Below, piece after piece: positions 1 through 9,571 of a stretch of DNA of 64,000 nucleotides; the first letter of the stretch is position 1, and each line of letters begins with the position of its first letter. The stretch comes from Proteobacteria bacterium UBA6503 (lineage in GTDB: Bacteria > Pseudomonadota > Alphaproteobacteria > UBA1280 > UBA6503). The position numbers and the translations under genes are program-made. The DNA is taken from assembly GCA_002436405.1 (NCBI GenBank), contig DJLZ01000001.1, forward strand, positions 434,713-498,712, read 5' to 3'. The notes below the pieces were generated by a model. The model saw only the letters and a list, made by a program, of their open reading frames with translations, did no database searches and was not told where the DNA came from.

Positions 1-1
1 C

Positions 2-655
2 CTGAGTGGTAACCGTTTACTGCCGTACCATAGCCGTTCTGAAATTATGACAGGCGCCCTCCCAGAAAAAGACGCTATTATTTGGTTAAAAGACCCTGTT
101 GATGCGTTCTTTTTGCATATTCAAGGCTCGGGCCGCGTCACTTTGCCAAATGGCGATAATATTTTTGTAGGGTACGCTGGCGCAAATGGTCATAAATACG
201 TGGCTATTGGCCGCTATATGGCTGACCAAGGCTACCTTGAGCTTGAAAATGTAAGTATGCAAACCATCCGTGAGTGGTTATCAAATAACCCAGACGTGAT
301 GAACGAGGTTTTTGAACAAAACCCAAGCTACGTGTTCTTTACGATTAAGCCTGATGGCCCGTATGGCAGCCAAGGTGTTATTTTAACGCCTGAGCGTTCT
401 CTTGCGGTTGATCGCAGTAAATTGCCATTGGGTGTGCCTGCTTTTGTAAATACCACACGTACATCTAATGAAGCCCCGTTCCAAAAGCTTATGGTGGCGC
501 AAGATACTGGCGGTGCTATTAAAGGGACAATCCGAGGGGATATCTTTTACGGCCACACTGAAGAGGCTGCCCATGACGCAGGCCTACAGAACAGCCTAGG
601 CACACTTTTTGTGTTGCTGCCTAAGGATATTTCGGATACCACTGAGAATAACTAA
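2..655 (+). CDS. mltA: Membrane-bound lytic murein transglycosylase A (MltA), 5' truncated
   Basis: The reading frame is already open at the window edge and has no start inside, so this is the C-terminal part (about 217 residues) of a longer gene. MltA cleaves the glycan strands of peptidoglycan, leaving 1,6-anhydro ends, and normally acts at the outer membrane as a lipoprotein. The visible part holds the MltA signature (LLPYHSRSEI, then DPVDAFFLHIQGSGR) followed by a 3D domain with AQDTGGAIKG and RGDIFYGH, which supply the catalytic aspartates. Only 22 bases separate its stop from hemC. In many alphaproteobacteria mltA sits next to an Smr-domain gene; here that Smr gene lies at 5902, beyond the hem genes. 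The signal peptide and N-terminus are outside the window. Confidence 0.93.
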   Translation: MSGNRLLPYHSRSEIMTGALPEKDAIIWLKDPVDAFFLHIQGSGRVTLPNGDNIFVGYAGANGHKYVAIGRYMADQGYLELENVSMQTIREWLSNNPDVMNEVFEQNPSYVFFTIKPDGPYGSQGVILTPERSLAVDRSKLPLGVPAFVNTTRTSNEAPFQKLMVAQDTGGAIKGTIRGDIFYGHTEEAAHDAGLQNSLGTLFVLLPKDISDTTENN

Positions 656-677
656 AACTTCAGAGAAATCATGACTC

Positions 678-1607
678 ATGGCTAAGAAGGTAATTAAAAT
701 CGCAACCCGTCAAAGTATTCTAGCGCAGGTTCAGGCCCGCGCCGTTGGTGATGCTATTGTTAAAAAGCACCCTGACTATGAATACGAACTTCACTTCATC
801 ACCACCACAGGCGATAAGTTTATGGGCGACCTTTCAAAGGTTGGCGGTAAAGTAGCCTTTGTTAAAGAAGTTGATGAAGCTCTATTGAATGGCGAAGCGC
901 ATATTGCTGCCCACTCAATGAAAGATGTACCAACTGATATGCCTGAAGGCCTTGTGATTAAAGCGATGCTGCCACGTGCAGATATTCGCGATGCCATCGT
1001 TTGCCGCGAAGGTGAAGACTTTGCAAACCTTAAAGAAGGCGCCATTGTGGGCACAAGTTCAGTACGCCGTGCGGCGCAACTTCGTTATGCTTTCCCGCAC
1101 CTAGAAGTAAAACCTGTACGTGGTAATGTTCAAACCCGTCTTGATAAACTCCGTAAGCGTGAATACGATGCTTTGGTGCTTGCAAAAGCTGGTCTAGACC
1201 GCCTAGACCTTGAAAAACGCATTAGCGACGTGCTTGAGCCTGACATGATGTGCCCTGCTGTAAGCCAAGGTGCTATTGGTGTTGAATGCCGCGCTGACGA
1301 TGCCGAGATGGTTAAAATCGTTGAAAGCATTAACGACGAGCCTACATGGCACTGCGTGAACACAGAGCGTGCTTACCTAGATCACCTAGGCGGCAGCTGC
1401 CACACACCTATTGCTGGTTTTGTTGAAATTACTAAAGGCGGTAACTTACGCCTGATTGGCCTTGTGGCCTCTGAAGATGGTAAGCAAATTTTGCGCACAC
1501 GCCACAAAATGGGCTATGACGAATGGGAAAAACTGGCCCGTACAGCGGCTGATGACCTGTTTGACCAAGGCGCTGAAGCTATTATCGCAGCTACACACCG
1601 CGACTAG
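678..1607 (+). CDS. hemC: Porphobilinogen deaminase (hydroxymethylbilane synthase)
   Basis: The 309-residue protein has the normal length for HemC, which polymerises four porphobilinogens into hydroxymethylbilane in the cytosol. The N-terminus (IATRQSILAQVQA) and the substrate-binding segments (HSMKDVPTDMP, VGTSSVRRAAQLR, RGNVQTRLDKL) are intact. The cysteine that carries the dipyrromethane cofactor is seen in GGSCHTPIAGF. It is first in a run of heme genes (hemC-hemD-hemB-mic60-hemY) with very short gaps, which indicates one transcription unit. Confidence 0.97.
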   Translation: MAKKVIKIATRQSILAQVQARAVGDAIVKKHPDYEYELHFITTTGDKFMGDLSKVGGKVAFVKEVDEALLNGEAHIAAHSMKDVPTDMPEGLVIKAMLPRADIRDAIVCREGEDFANLKEGAIVGTSSVRRAAQLRYAFPHLEVKPVRGNVQTRLDKLRKREYDALVLAKAGLDRLDLEKRISDVLEPDMMCPAVSQGAIGVECRADDAEMVKIVESINDEPTWHCVNTERAYLDHLGGSCHTPIAGFVEITKGGNLRLIGLVASEDGKQILRTRHKMGYDEWEKLARTAADDLFDQGAEAIIAATHRD

Positions 1608-1617
1608 GCTTTATCAC

Positions 1618-2313
1618 ATGGCACGCCCGGTTGTTTTTATCCCTCGCCGTGCAGATAAACTTGCGCGAACAGCTAAACTTGTGGCTGAACGTGGTTTAGA
1701 ACCTCTACCCTTCCCTTTGATTGACTACACACCGCTGCCCGTTAAGGTGACGGATGTGGACGGTATTGTTGTCACGTCGTCAGCGGCCTTGCGTTCACTC
1801 CCTCAAACAAACCTTCCTCTGTATTGTGTGGGTAAAGTTACGGCTGATGAAGCGCAAAAGCTGGGCTTTATTGTAGCCCTTACTGGCCAAGGTAATGCGG
1901 CAGAGTTGGCGGAAAACATAGCTTTAAAACTAAATCCCCAAACCCTTTTGCACCCAACCTCTGCCGATGTTGAAAACACATGGTATGCAGCGCTTACAGC
2001 AAAAGGTTTTAATATCAAGGCCGCCATGGCCTATGAAAAAGCATATCCTCAGGAACTTCCTGCTGAGGTTGTTTGTTGTTTAACTGAAAATAAGGTATCC
2101 TTTACCTTGGTTTTTTCGGCACGTTCAGCCCAAGCGCTTTTAAAGCTGTGTAAGGCTCATCAACTGGCTGAAACAACCCTAGGTGAAGTCATCGCCATAA
2201 GCGATAAAGTGGCCGCCGAGTTTAATAAAAACAACAAACAGCTTAAAGTACGGGTGGCCAAACACCCCCAACTGCAGGAGATGCTCAATGTTCTGGAACA
2301 AACGCCTTTCTAA
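1618..2313 (+). CDS. hemD: Uroporphyrinogen-III synthase
   Basis: HemD closes and inverts ring D of hydroxymethylbilane. I place the start at the ATG at 1618, just 10 bases after the hemC stop, although the frame is open further upstream inside hemC; the protein then begins MARPVVFIPRRAD, which is the expected N-terminus. It is 231 residues long, the family norm. As usual for HemD the sequence is poorly conserved; the assignment rests on the VVTSSAALRSL segment, the late FSARSAQALLKL segment and the position between hemC and hemB. Its 3' end overlaps hemB by 26 bases, suggesting translational coupling. Confidence 0.88.
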   Translation: MARPVVFIPRRADKLARTAKLVAERGLEPLPFPLIDYTPLPVKVTDVDGIVVTSSAALRSLPQTNLPLYCVGKVTADEAQKLGFIVALTGQGNAAELAENIALKLNPQTLLHPTSADVENTWYAALTAKGFNIKAAMAYEKAYPQELPAEVVCCLTENKVSFTLVFSARSAQALLKLCKAHQLAETTLGEVIAISDKVAAEFNKNNKQLKVRVAKHPQLQEMLNVLEQTPF

Positions 2314-3307
2314 ATCAACTGACGATGCCTTTGAATTGCCTTACCGCTTCCGCCGTGTGCGTAAGTCGGCCGCTATGCGTGACATGGTGCGCGAAACGCA
2401 CCTACGCCCTGAGCATCTGGTTTTGCCTATTTTTGTAGGTGAAGGTATTGATGAACCTGTAGAAATTGAAAGCCTACCTGGCGTTTACCGTACCCCTGAA
2501 AAACAACTAGGCGGTGTTGTGCGTAACGCTTGGGATGAAGGCGTGCGCTCAGTTCTGCTATTTGGTGTTCCTTCTAAAAAGGACGCCGAAGGCAGCGATA
2601 CTTGGGACGAAAAAGGCCTAATGGCCCGTATGGTTCGTGCTGCAAAAGAGGCTGTGCCTGAAATGGTTGTGATTACCGATAACTGCTTCTGCAGCTACAC
2701 CGAGCATGGCCACTGTGGCGTTGTTGTGGGTGACCATGTTGATAACGACCTAACCCTGCAAAACCTCCAAAAACAAGCTGTGATTGCCGCTGAAGCGGGT
2801 GCTGATATGGTTGCACCATCAGCTATGATGGACGGCCAAGTGGCTGCCATGCGTGAAGCGCTAGATATGACGGGCTTTACCGATGTGGGTATTCTTTCAT
2901 ACGCATCTAAGTTTGCCTCAAACCTATACGGTCCTTTCCGTGCGGCTGCTGATTGTGGTCTAAAGGGTGACCGTAAGTCATACCAGATTGACCCTGCAAA
3001 CCGCCGCCAAGCCCTGCTTGAGGCCCTTGCAGACGAAGAAGAAGCCGCAGATATGCTGATGGTAAAACCAGGGATTATGTACCTTGATGTGTTGTCAGAG
3101 CTTCGTCAGCAAACGCAACTGCCGCTAGCGGTTTACCAAGTAAGTGGCGAATACGCGATGATTAAAGCCGCTGCTGAAAAAGGTATTTTGGATGAAGACG
3201 CTGTGATGATGGAATCACTGATTTCATTCCGTCGTGCTGGCGCTGATTTGATTATTACCTACTTTGCCGAAAAAGCCTGTGCGCTTTTGAATGAAGGTAA
3301 AGAATAA
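2288..3307 (+). CDS. hemB: Delta-aminolevulinic acid dehydratase (porphobilinogen synthase)
   Basis: HemB condenses two 5-aminolevulinates into porphobilinogen. The 339-residue protein has the Schiff-base lysines in SYASKFASNLYGPFR and MLMVKPGIMYLD. The cysteine-rich zinc-binding loop is present (DNCFCSYTEHGHCG), so this is a zinc-type enzyme rather than the magnesium-only type with aspartates at these places. The start at 2288 overlaps hemD by 26 bases; GGAG upstream at 2278 supports it. An internal ATG (MRDMVRE) would avoid the overlap but would lose conserved N-terminal residues. Confidence 0.96.
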   Translation: MFWNKRLSKSTDDAFELPYRFRRVRKSAAMRDMVRETHLRPEHLVLPIFVGEGIDEPVEIESLPGVYRTPEKQLGGVVRNAWDEGVRSVLLFGVPSKKDAEGSDTWDEKGLMARMVRAAKEAVPEMVVITDNCFCSYTEHGHCGVVVGDHVDNDLTLQNLQKQAVIAAEAGADMVAPSAMMDGQVAAMREALDMTGFTDVGILSYASKFASNLYGPFRAAADCGLKGDRKSYQIDPANRRQALLEALADEEEAADMLMVKPGIMYLDVLSELRQQTQLPLAVYQVSGEYAMIKAAAEKGILDEDAVMMESLISFRRAGADLIITYFAEKACALLNEGKE

Positions 3308-3332
3308 CCGCTTACTGAATAAGGGTACCGTT

Positions 3333-4529
3333 ATGGCTTCGAATAAATCTAAGAATAAAACCACTAAAACAGCTCCAAAGGCTGAACCTAAGGTGGAAAC
3401 TCAAGCTAAGCCTACCACAAAGCGTAAAGCTGGCGCAGGTGCTAAGGTTTTAGCATTCCTGCTGTTATTATTTATTGGTGCTTCTGTGTTGGTGGGTTTG
3501 GGTATTGTTAAAGTGCCTGAAAAAGCCACTGATATTAAAATTCTTGGCCAAGACGCCTACGAAAACCAACCACGTACACCGTTGGTTGCCCGTTCTGAAC
3601 GCCCTGAGAATATGACTGAAACCTCAATCGAGCTGCTGGATGCCCCGGATATGCCAACACCGACGAAGGTTGAAATTAAAGTTAATGGCTCAGATGATGG
3701 CAATAACGCAGCTGTAAACGCCCAAATTGCTGATTTGAAGCAGGTGATTGAAGCTCAGCAACAAATGCTACGTATGGTGAATCAAAAGCAAGAGAAGCTG
3801 ATGGCGACCCATCAAGTGCAAATGCTTAAAATGGGTGAAGCTTTTAACGCCCTGCGTGCAGAAATGAAGCAAGCTGATACAGCCAGCCTCGAAAAACACA
3901 TTGCCCGTTTATACCTGCTACAAGGTGTTGATCGCCTGTACCGCCAGTGGGAAGACGGCATTTTGCTGCCTTCAACCGTTGAAGCATGGTCACAGCAGGC
4001 CTCAGCTGGTGGCTTTAAAGAAGCACAAAGCCTAGGTTTGGCCCTTTCAACCCTCATTAAAGACAATGGCCTATTGAATGAACAAGAGCTTTACCGCCGC
4101 ACAGTTGGCTTGCGCTCAGCCTACCTTGCTGCTCAAGCAGCTGCTGAAGAGGCGAAGGCCGAGTCAGAAGGGTTCTGGGGTTACATTAAAGCGAAGTTCC
4201 GCTCGCTGATTCAAATTAGCCGTGTTGATGAAACGGCTGACCTTTCAGATAAGCTGATTGCCCCGCTAGAATCTGGTGATATTCCAACATTCTGGCAGGT
4301 GCTATCAAAGCAAGAAGGCCAAGATACTACTGACCTTACAACTAAGCTGCGCCAAATGGTTGAAGCTCACACGAGCCAAAAATACAGCTTTGATACGCTA
4401 TATCAGGCCCTTGCTATTCAGCCCACTAAAGCTAAGGTTGCTGCTGTTGTGGTGGTGACTGAAGAAGAAGCTGTTGCTGAAGGTAAGCCTATCCAGAACG
4501 CTACTACCCCACAGGAGGCTGCTGAATAA
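3333..4529 (+). CDS. Mitofilin/Mic60 family inner-membrane protein
   Basis: This 398-residue protein has a Lys/Ala/Pro-rich N-terminal tail, one membrane segment (about residues 36-58), a coiled-coil stretch (ADLKQVIEAQQQMLRMVNQK onward) and a C-terminal mitofilin-type domain. Mic60 is the core of the mitochondrial MICOS complex; alphaproteobacteria carry the bacterial ancestor, which shapes intracytoplasmic membrane and bridges to outer-membrane proteins. The location between hemB and hemY is the known conserved neighbourhood. I prefer the ATG at 3333 to the upstream ATG at 3291 because the latter lies inside hemB. The stop overlaps the hemY start by one base. Confidence 0.85.
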   Translation: MASNKSKNKTTKTAPKAEPKVETQAKPTTKRKAGAGAKVLAFLLLLFIGASVLVGLGIVKVPEKATDIKILGQDAYENQPRTPLVARSERPENMTETSIELLDAPDMPTPTKVEIKVNGSDDGNNAAVNAQIADLKQVIEAQQQMLRMVNQKQEKLMATHQVQMLKMGEAFNALRAEMKQADTASLEKHIARLYLLQGVDRLYRQWEDGILLPSTVEAWSQQASAGGFKEAQSLGLALSTLIKDNGLLNEQELYRRTVGLRSAYLAAQAAAEEAKAESEGFWGYIKAKFRSLIQISRVDETADLSDKLIAPLESGDIPTFWQVLSKQEGQDTTDLTTKLRQMVEAHTSQKYSFDTLYQALAIQPTKAKVAAVVVVTEEEAVAEGKPIQNATTPQEAAE

Positions 4530-5899
4530 TGCTGCTACGTGCATTCTTATTCTTCATTCTTGTACTTGCCCTAGGTATTGGTATTGATGCCTTGGCTGAG
4601 AACCCAGGTGCCTTGTCGCTTGAGTGGTACGGATGGAAAGTCCAAACCTCAGCTGCCTTTGCGCTTGTTGCAGTGGGTATCCTTGGTATAGCTGTTGTGA
4701 TGCTTACAAGCCTTTATATCTGGCTGGTAAATGCCCCTAAGCGCCTGCATAAACACTTGGCCTATAAACGCCAAGAAAAGGGCTTCCTGGCCTTCAACGA
4801 TGCTCTGCAAGCCTTGGCTATTGGTGAAGATGACACTGCCATGAAATCAGCTAAAGAAGCCCATAAGCTACTGCCTAAAATGCCATTGGCGGATACGCTG
4901 CTGGCTGAAGTGACCTCACGCAAGCAAGCGAAGGGTAAGTCAGTTGAAAGTACGCGTGAGTTCCGTAAATTCCTTGAAAAGCCACATACAAAAATCATCG
5001 GACTGCGCGGATTACTTGGGGAATCACTAGAAAAGGGTGATAGTAAGCAAGCACTTACTTACGCACTTGATTTTTACCGTGAGAAGCCAAAAAGCCCCTA
5101 TATTTTAAACATCCTAACGCACCTATATGCCCGCCAACAACAAGTGGCAGAAGCCCTGTTTTACGCCGAAAAATACGCCAAGGTAACCGATAAAAATGCG
5201 AAGGACGGTGAACGTGCAGCCTTTGTTTTGTCATGTCTGCAGCGTTTGCAAGCGCAGCAACTGGCAGTAAGTGGTAAAACAGACGAAGCTTTAAAACTTG
5301 CTGATAAGGCCTTGAAACAAAACCCAACTTTTGTACCACTTGCCCTACAGCTTGCACACCTATATGACCAACAAGGTAAGCCTGAAAAAGGTCGTAAGGT
5401 GTTAAAAGCCACTTATAAAGACCTTCCAAACCTTAAAGTGGGCCGTACGTGGCTTGCGATGCACCACAATACAAAAGAGAGTGCACTTGAGAAGAAGGTT
5501 CAAAAATTCATCTCAGCCTGGCCTGAACAATTAAGTTCACAGCTGTTGATGGCGCAGTTCTACCTGCAAACCCGCAAATACACTGATGCTCGCAAAATCA
5601 TGGACGAAGCCTTGCTGAAAGGCGAAGACCGTACATTGCTTCAACAAATGGCTGAGCTTGAGTCTATCCAGCAGCCAAACAGCCCTCATGCTGCAAAGCT
5701 ACTGCAAAAAGCCCTTACAGCGCCAGACCGTTTGCAAGCATTTGATGGTCAAGTTGCTGCCTTTGACACATGGCGCCGTACACTAGTTGAAAGCCCACTG
5801 GTACACTTGCAGAACTTGCAAATGCCAACCTCTCTTGCAACAGCACTTGTGACGTATGAACATGAGGCGGCCGATAAGGTTAGCGATAAGGTTAATTAA
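4529..5899 (+). CDS. hemY: HemY-family membrane TPR protein
   Basis: This 456-residue protein begins with two membrane segments (LLRAFLFFILVLALGIGIDA and VAVGILGIAVVMLTSLYIWL), typical of the HemY N-terminal domain, and continues with tetratricopeptide repeats (for example EKGRKVLKATYKDLPNLKVG). HemY of this family is linked to late heme biosynthesis genetically; its biochemical role is unsettled and it is unrelated to the Gram-positive protoporphyrinogen oxidase of the same name. It is coupled to mic60 by a one-base TAATG overlap, and the Smr gene follows after two bases. Confidence 0.88.
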   Translation: MLLRAFLFFILVLALGIGIDALAENPGALSLEWYGWKVQTSAAFALVAVGILGIAVVMLTSLYIWLVNAPKRLHKHLAYKRQEKGFLAFNDALQALAIGEDDTAMKSAKEAHKLLPKMPLADTLLAEVTSRKQAKGKSVESTREFRKFLEKPHTKIIGLRGLLGESLEKGDSKQALTYALDFYREKPKSPYILNILTHLYARQQQVAEALFYAEKYAKVTDKNAKDGERAAFVLSCLQRLQAQQLAVSGKTDEALKLADKALKQNPTFVPLALQLAHLYDQQGKPEKGRKVLKATYKDLPNLKVGRTWLAMHHNTKESALEKKVQKFISAWPEQLSSQLLMAQFYLQTRKYTDARKIMDEALLKGEDRTLLQQMAELESIQQPNSPHAAKLLQKALTAPDRLQAFDGQVAAFDTWRRTLVESPLVHLQNLQMPTSLATALVTYEHEAADKVSDKVN

Positions 5900-5901
5900 C
5901 C

Positions 5902-6624
5902 ATGGCCGATGACCACTCGAAAAAAGGCCCCTACTTAACAGATGAAGATCTGGCCATTTGGGAAGCTGCGACCGAAAAGGTAAAAGAGGTTCAGTCATCA
6001 AAAGAACCTAAGGTAAAAGGCGCTAAAACCCTTGATACTGTGGTCGAAGACCTTGCCGATAACTTTACATACCAACCCCACGATATTGACGCTTTTGAAC
6101 GTTACCTAGATGGTGACCTTTCTGACCCTGAGCCACCAACGGCTAAACCCGCCGTCGAGACGGTACATCTACAAAAACTGGTCGAGCAGCCTATCGGTGC
6201 TGATGTTGACTACAGCCCCTCAAACCCCTTTGAAGTGCATGAACATAGCGCCGACCTTATGGTAGGCACCCGTGGTGGCGTTGATGCCCGTACCCTTAAA
6301 AAACTAAAACAAGGGCAGTTTCGCCCCACACGCCGCCTTGACTTGCACGGCCACTACTTACTTGATGCTTATCAGGCTATCCGTACGTTTGTCGAAGAAA
6401 GCCAAGAGCAAGGCCATAAGTGTGTGCTGGTGATTCACGGTAAAGGTCGTGGCTATAAGGACCATCAAGGCGAAGAAATGGGCGTGATTAAGCGGAACAT
6501 CAGTACGTTTTTGTCAGATATTTCGTCTGTTTTGGCGTTTCACACTGCACTCCCGCGTGACGGTGGCGGCGGCGCGTGCTATGTTCTTTTAAAATCTCGT
6601 CACAAGAATAAACCTAAACGTTAA
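5902..6624 (+). CDS. Smr-domain protein (probable nuclease/DNA-binding)
   Basis: The 240-residue protein has an acidic N-terminal half of no recognisable fold and a C-terminal Smr (small MutS-related) domain, roughly residues 140-238. The two diagnostic motifs are present: RRLDLHGHYLLDAY and VLVIHGKGRG. Stand-alone Smr proteins in proteobacteria are suspected DNA or RNA nickases; the substrate is unknown. It begins two bases after hemY and ends 26 bases before polA, so it is probably co-transcribed with the hem genes. Confidence 0.88.
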   Translation: MADDHSKKGPYLTDEDLAIWEAATEKVKEVQSSKEPKVKGAKTLDTVVEDLADNFTYQPHDIDAFERYLDGDLSDPEPPTAKPAVETVHLQKLVEQPIGADVDYSPSNPFEVHEHSADLMVGTRGGVDARTLKKLKQGQFRPTRRLDLHGHYLLDAYQAIRTFVEESQEQGHKCVLVIHGKGRGYKDHQGEEMGVIKRNISTFLSDISSVLAFHTALPRDGGGGACYVLLKSRHKNKPKR

Positions 6625-6650
6625 TCCTAAAACTCAAGGGGTTCTGTATT

Positions 6651-9419
6651 TTGGCTCAGCAATCAACTCAAAGTTCAAAGCAAAAACTCGTTATCATCGA
6701 TGGCCTAAGCTTCTTTTTCCGTGCATACCACGCTGTGCGCCCGCTTACCCGTGCCTCTGATGGGTTGCACACAAATGCCCTTTACGGCTTTTCGCAGATG
6801 TTGATTAAAGTTGTGCGTGAGCTTGAGCCTGACCTTTGCTGTGTGGCGCTTGATAGTAAGCAGAACTTCCGCTACGACCTTTACCCTGATTATAAGGCCA
6901 ACCGCTCTGAGCCTGACGAAGAGATGCTTGAGCAATTCCCCTACTTTGAGCCCCTGATTGAAGCTTTTGGTATTCCGGGCTTACGTGTTGATGGCTACGA
7001 GGCTGACGATATCATTGCGACTCTTGCCACCACCCACCGTAATACTTTTGATGTGACGATTGTTTCGTCTGATAAAGACCTTATGCAGCTGCTGGGTGAC
7101 GGTGTCATTATGCTCGACACCATGAAAAGCAAGGTGTTTGACGTTGACGAGGTGAATGAAAAGTTTGGCGTAGGTCCTGATAAGGTTATTGAAGTTCAGG
7201 CCTTGATTGGCGATAGCTCAGACAACGTGCCAGGTGTACCGGGCGTAGGCCCTAAGACGGCTGCAAAGCTTATGGCTGAGTATGGCTCTCTTGATGGTAT
7301 TTACGAACATGTGGAAGAAATTAAGCAAAACAAACTGCGTGAAAACCTGATTGCTCATAAAGACAATGCCTACCTCTCAAAGCAGTTGGTGACCCTTAAG
7401 CAAGATATTGACCTTGGCGAAATGGGCCTTGATAAAAACCTACTATTTAACCCAACAGCTGATAAAGCCCGTGAATTCTTGATTTCGATGGACTTTAAAA
7501 CCCTTGCTGGGCGCTTGACAGATACTCACATGACCAACGGCAAAAGCGGTGTGAAAACTCTGCAAAATGTTGGCAGCTTTAAGCTTGATGACGCTGAAAC
7601 TGTTGATACCCCTGAAAAGCTAGATGCCTGGCTAAAACGCCTAGATAAAGCCAAGGCGGATAACACACACTTTGCGTTCGATACTGAAACTACAGGCCTT
7701 GATGCCCTAACGGCTGATCTTGTGGGTATTTCGCTTGGTGTGAAAGATGGTGATAATCTGGCGGCCTGTTACATTCCTGTAGGTCATACGGGGGATTTAC
7801 TAGAAGCACCCCAACAATTGCCTAGAAACACTGTTTTGGACGCTCTACGCCCTTATTTTGAAGACGACAGCGTTAAAAAGGTCGCCCATAACCTTAAATA
7901 CGACCTTTTGGTTATGAAAAAGGCCGGCGTAGACGTTAAAGGCGCTGACGATACCATGCTGATGAGCTTCAGCCTCTTCGGTGGCCTACACAACCATGGC
8001 CTTGATGGTTTGGCAAAGCGCTACTTAGATTACACAACAATTCCGTTTAAAGACATTTGTGGTACTGGTAAAAAGCAAATCACCTTTGATAAGGCTGATA
8101 TTACCCACGCCACTAAATACGCTGCTGAAGATGCCGCTATTGCGCTTGAGTTATACAGCCTGTTTAAACCTCAGCTTGATGACGCCAAAGGCCCTAAACG
8201 CATTTACGACGAGATTGAGCTTCCGCTCGTACCCGTTATTGCTGCGATGGAAGCCCGTGGTGTTGAGGTCTGCCAAAACGAACTCGCAAGCCTTTCGAAG
8301 GACTTTGCTGAGCGCATGGCCACCCACGAGAAGAAGGTTTTTGAGATTGCAGGGGAAGAATTTAACCTAAACTCGCCTAAGCAACTTGGTGAAATCCTTT
8401 TTGGTAAGCTTGAGATTGAAGGCGGTAAGAAAACAAAAACAGGTTACTCGACTAATGAAGAAACCCTAAATCGCCTTGCTGAAGAAGGCCACGATATTGC
8501 AAATGAAGTTCTGGCTTACCGTAGTTTGGCCAAGTTAAAAAGCACTTACTCGGACGCCCTCCAAGAGCAAATTGCAGCCGACGGACGTGTGCACACCAGC
8601 TACAACCAGACGGGTGCTGCAACGGGTCGTTTCTCATCATCTGACCCGAACTTACAGAACATTCCGATCCGTTCGGAAGACGGTCGTAAAATCCGACACG
8701 CCTTTGTAGCCGCCAAAAATCACACGTTAGTAAGTGCTGACTATTCTCAGATTGAACTTCGCTTATTGGCCCATATGGCTGAGGTTGAAAGCCTGATTAA
8801 AGCCTTCAATAATGGTGGTGATATTCACGCCCATACAGCGTCTGAAATTTTTGACGTTAACCCTGAAGATGTTACTCCAAATCAGCGTAGCGCCGCCAAA
8901 ACCATTAACTTTGGTATTGTGTATGGTATGGGCCCTTATGCTTTGGCTAAGAACTTAGGTATCGATAATAAAACCGCTAAGCAATACATTGATAACTACT
9001 TTGCCCGTTATGACGGTATTAAGACCTTCCTTGATGAAACTAAAGAGTTTGCAAAAGAACACGGCTACGTAGAAACCCTATATGGCCGCCGTGTACACGT
9101 GCCAAATATTAACGAGAAAAACCGTATGCTCGTTGCAGGCGCTGAACGTGCCGCCATTAACGCGCCTCTACAAGGTTCAAACGCTGATATTATTAAGATT
9201 GCTATGAAGCAGCTGGAAGACATTCTTACCGGCGAAAAGGCTGATTTAGGCGTTAAAATGCTGATGCAAGTGCACGATGAATTGATTTTTGAAGTGCCTG
9301 ATGAGCATCTTGAAGAAGCTATGGCAACTATTTGTAAATCAATGGAAAATGTTATTAAGCTTAAAGTGCCGCTGAAGGTTGGGGCTGATAGTGGTGCAAC
9401 CTGGGAAGACGCCCACTAG
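6651..9419 (+). CDS. polA: DNA polymerase I
   Basis: PolA fills gaps and removes RNA primers during Okazaki maturation and repair. The 922 residues carry all three domains: 5'-3' exonuclease (about 1-290, with VDGYEADDIIATLA and GVPGVGPKTAAKL), 3'-5' proofreading exonuclease (about 330-520, starting FAFDTETTGLD, so the catalytic Asp and Glu are kept), and family A polymerase (motif A VSADYSQIELR, motif B KTINFGIVYGMG, motif C QVHDELIFE). The start codon is TTG at 6651, preceded by AAGGGG at 6636; no ATG gives a full-length protein. Confidence 0.97.
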   Translation: MAQQSTQSSKQKLVIIDGLSFFFRAYHAVRPLTRASDGLHTNALYGFSQMLIKVVRELEPDLCCVALDSKQNFRYDLYPDYKANRSEPDEEMLEQFPYFEPLIEAFGIPGLRVDGYEADDIIATLATTHRNTFDVTIVSSDKDLMQLLGDGVIMLDTMKSKVFDVDEVNEKFGVGPDKVIEVQALIGDSSDNVPGVPGVGPKTAAKLMAEYGSLDGIYEHVEEIKQNKLRENLIAHKDNAYLSKQLVTLKQDIDLGEMGLDKNLLFNPTADKAREFLISMDFKTLAGRLTDTHMTNGKSGVKTLQNVGSFKLDDAETVDTPEKLDAWLKRLDKAKADNTHFAFDTETTGLDALTADLVGISLGVKDGDNLAACYIPVGHTGDLLEAPQQLPRNTVLDALRPYFEDDSVKKVAHNLKYDLLVMKKAGVDVKGADDTMLMSFSLFGGLHNHGLDGLAKRYLDYTTIPFKDICGTGKKQITFDKADITHATKYAAEDAAIALELYSLFKPQLDDAKGPKRIYDEIELPLVPVIAAMEARGVEVCQNELASLSKDFAERMATHEKKVFEIAGEEFNLNSPKQLGEILFGKLEIEGGKKTKTGYSTNEETLNRLAEEGHDIANEVLAYRSLAKLKSTYSDALQEQIAADGRVHTSYNQTGAATGRFSSSDPNLQNIPIRSEDGRKIRHAFVAAKNHTLVSADYSQIELRLLAHMAEVESLIKAFNNGGDIHAHTASEIFDVNPEDVTPNQRSAAKTINFGIVYGMGPYALAKNLGIDNKTAKQYIDNYFARYDGIKTFLDETKEFAKEHGYVETLYGRRVHVPNINEKNRMLVAGAERAAINAPLQGSNADIIKIAMKQLEDILTGEKADLGVKMLMQVHDELIFEVPDEHLEEAMATICKSMENVIKLKVPLKVGADSGATWEDAH

Positions 9420-9460
9420 ACTTGTTTTCTGGGCGCCTTATTCACTTCTTATCGTCGTGC

Positions 9461-9494
9461 GGTTGTTTGTTTAGCATATCTAAACGGCACAACC
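9461..9494 (+). other. Imperfect hairpin between polA and the HIT gene
   Basis: GGTTGT and GTTTAG on the left arm pair with CTAAAC and ACAACC on the right, giving twelve base pairs interrupted by a small internal loop around a five-base loop. It is not followed by a T run, so it is a poor intrinsic terminator. It could be a processing or regulatory structure; no function can be assigned. Confidence 0.35.
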
Positions 9495-9571
9495 TTACTG
9501 CCTCAAGAAGCAAATAATCCATCCCAGAACCCTACGTCAAGGTTATTGTTAATTCAATTAGGAGAATGAAT

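Noticed and set aside
1456..1617. Upstream in-frame extension of hemD
   Set aside because: It lies inside hemC in another frame and adds no conserved sequence; the ATG at 1618 gives the normal N-terminus.
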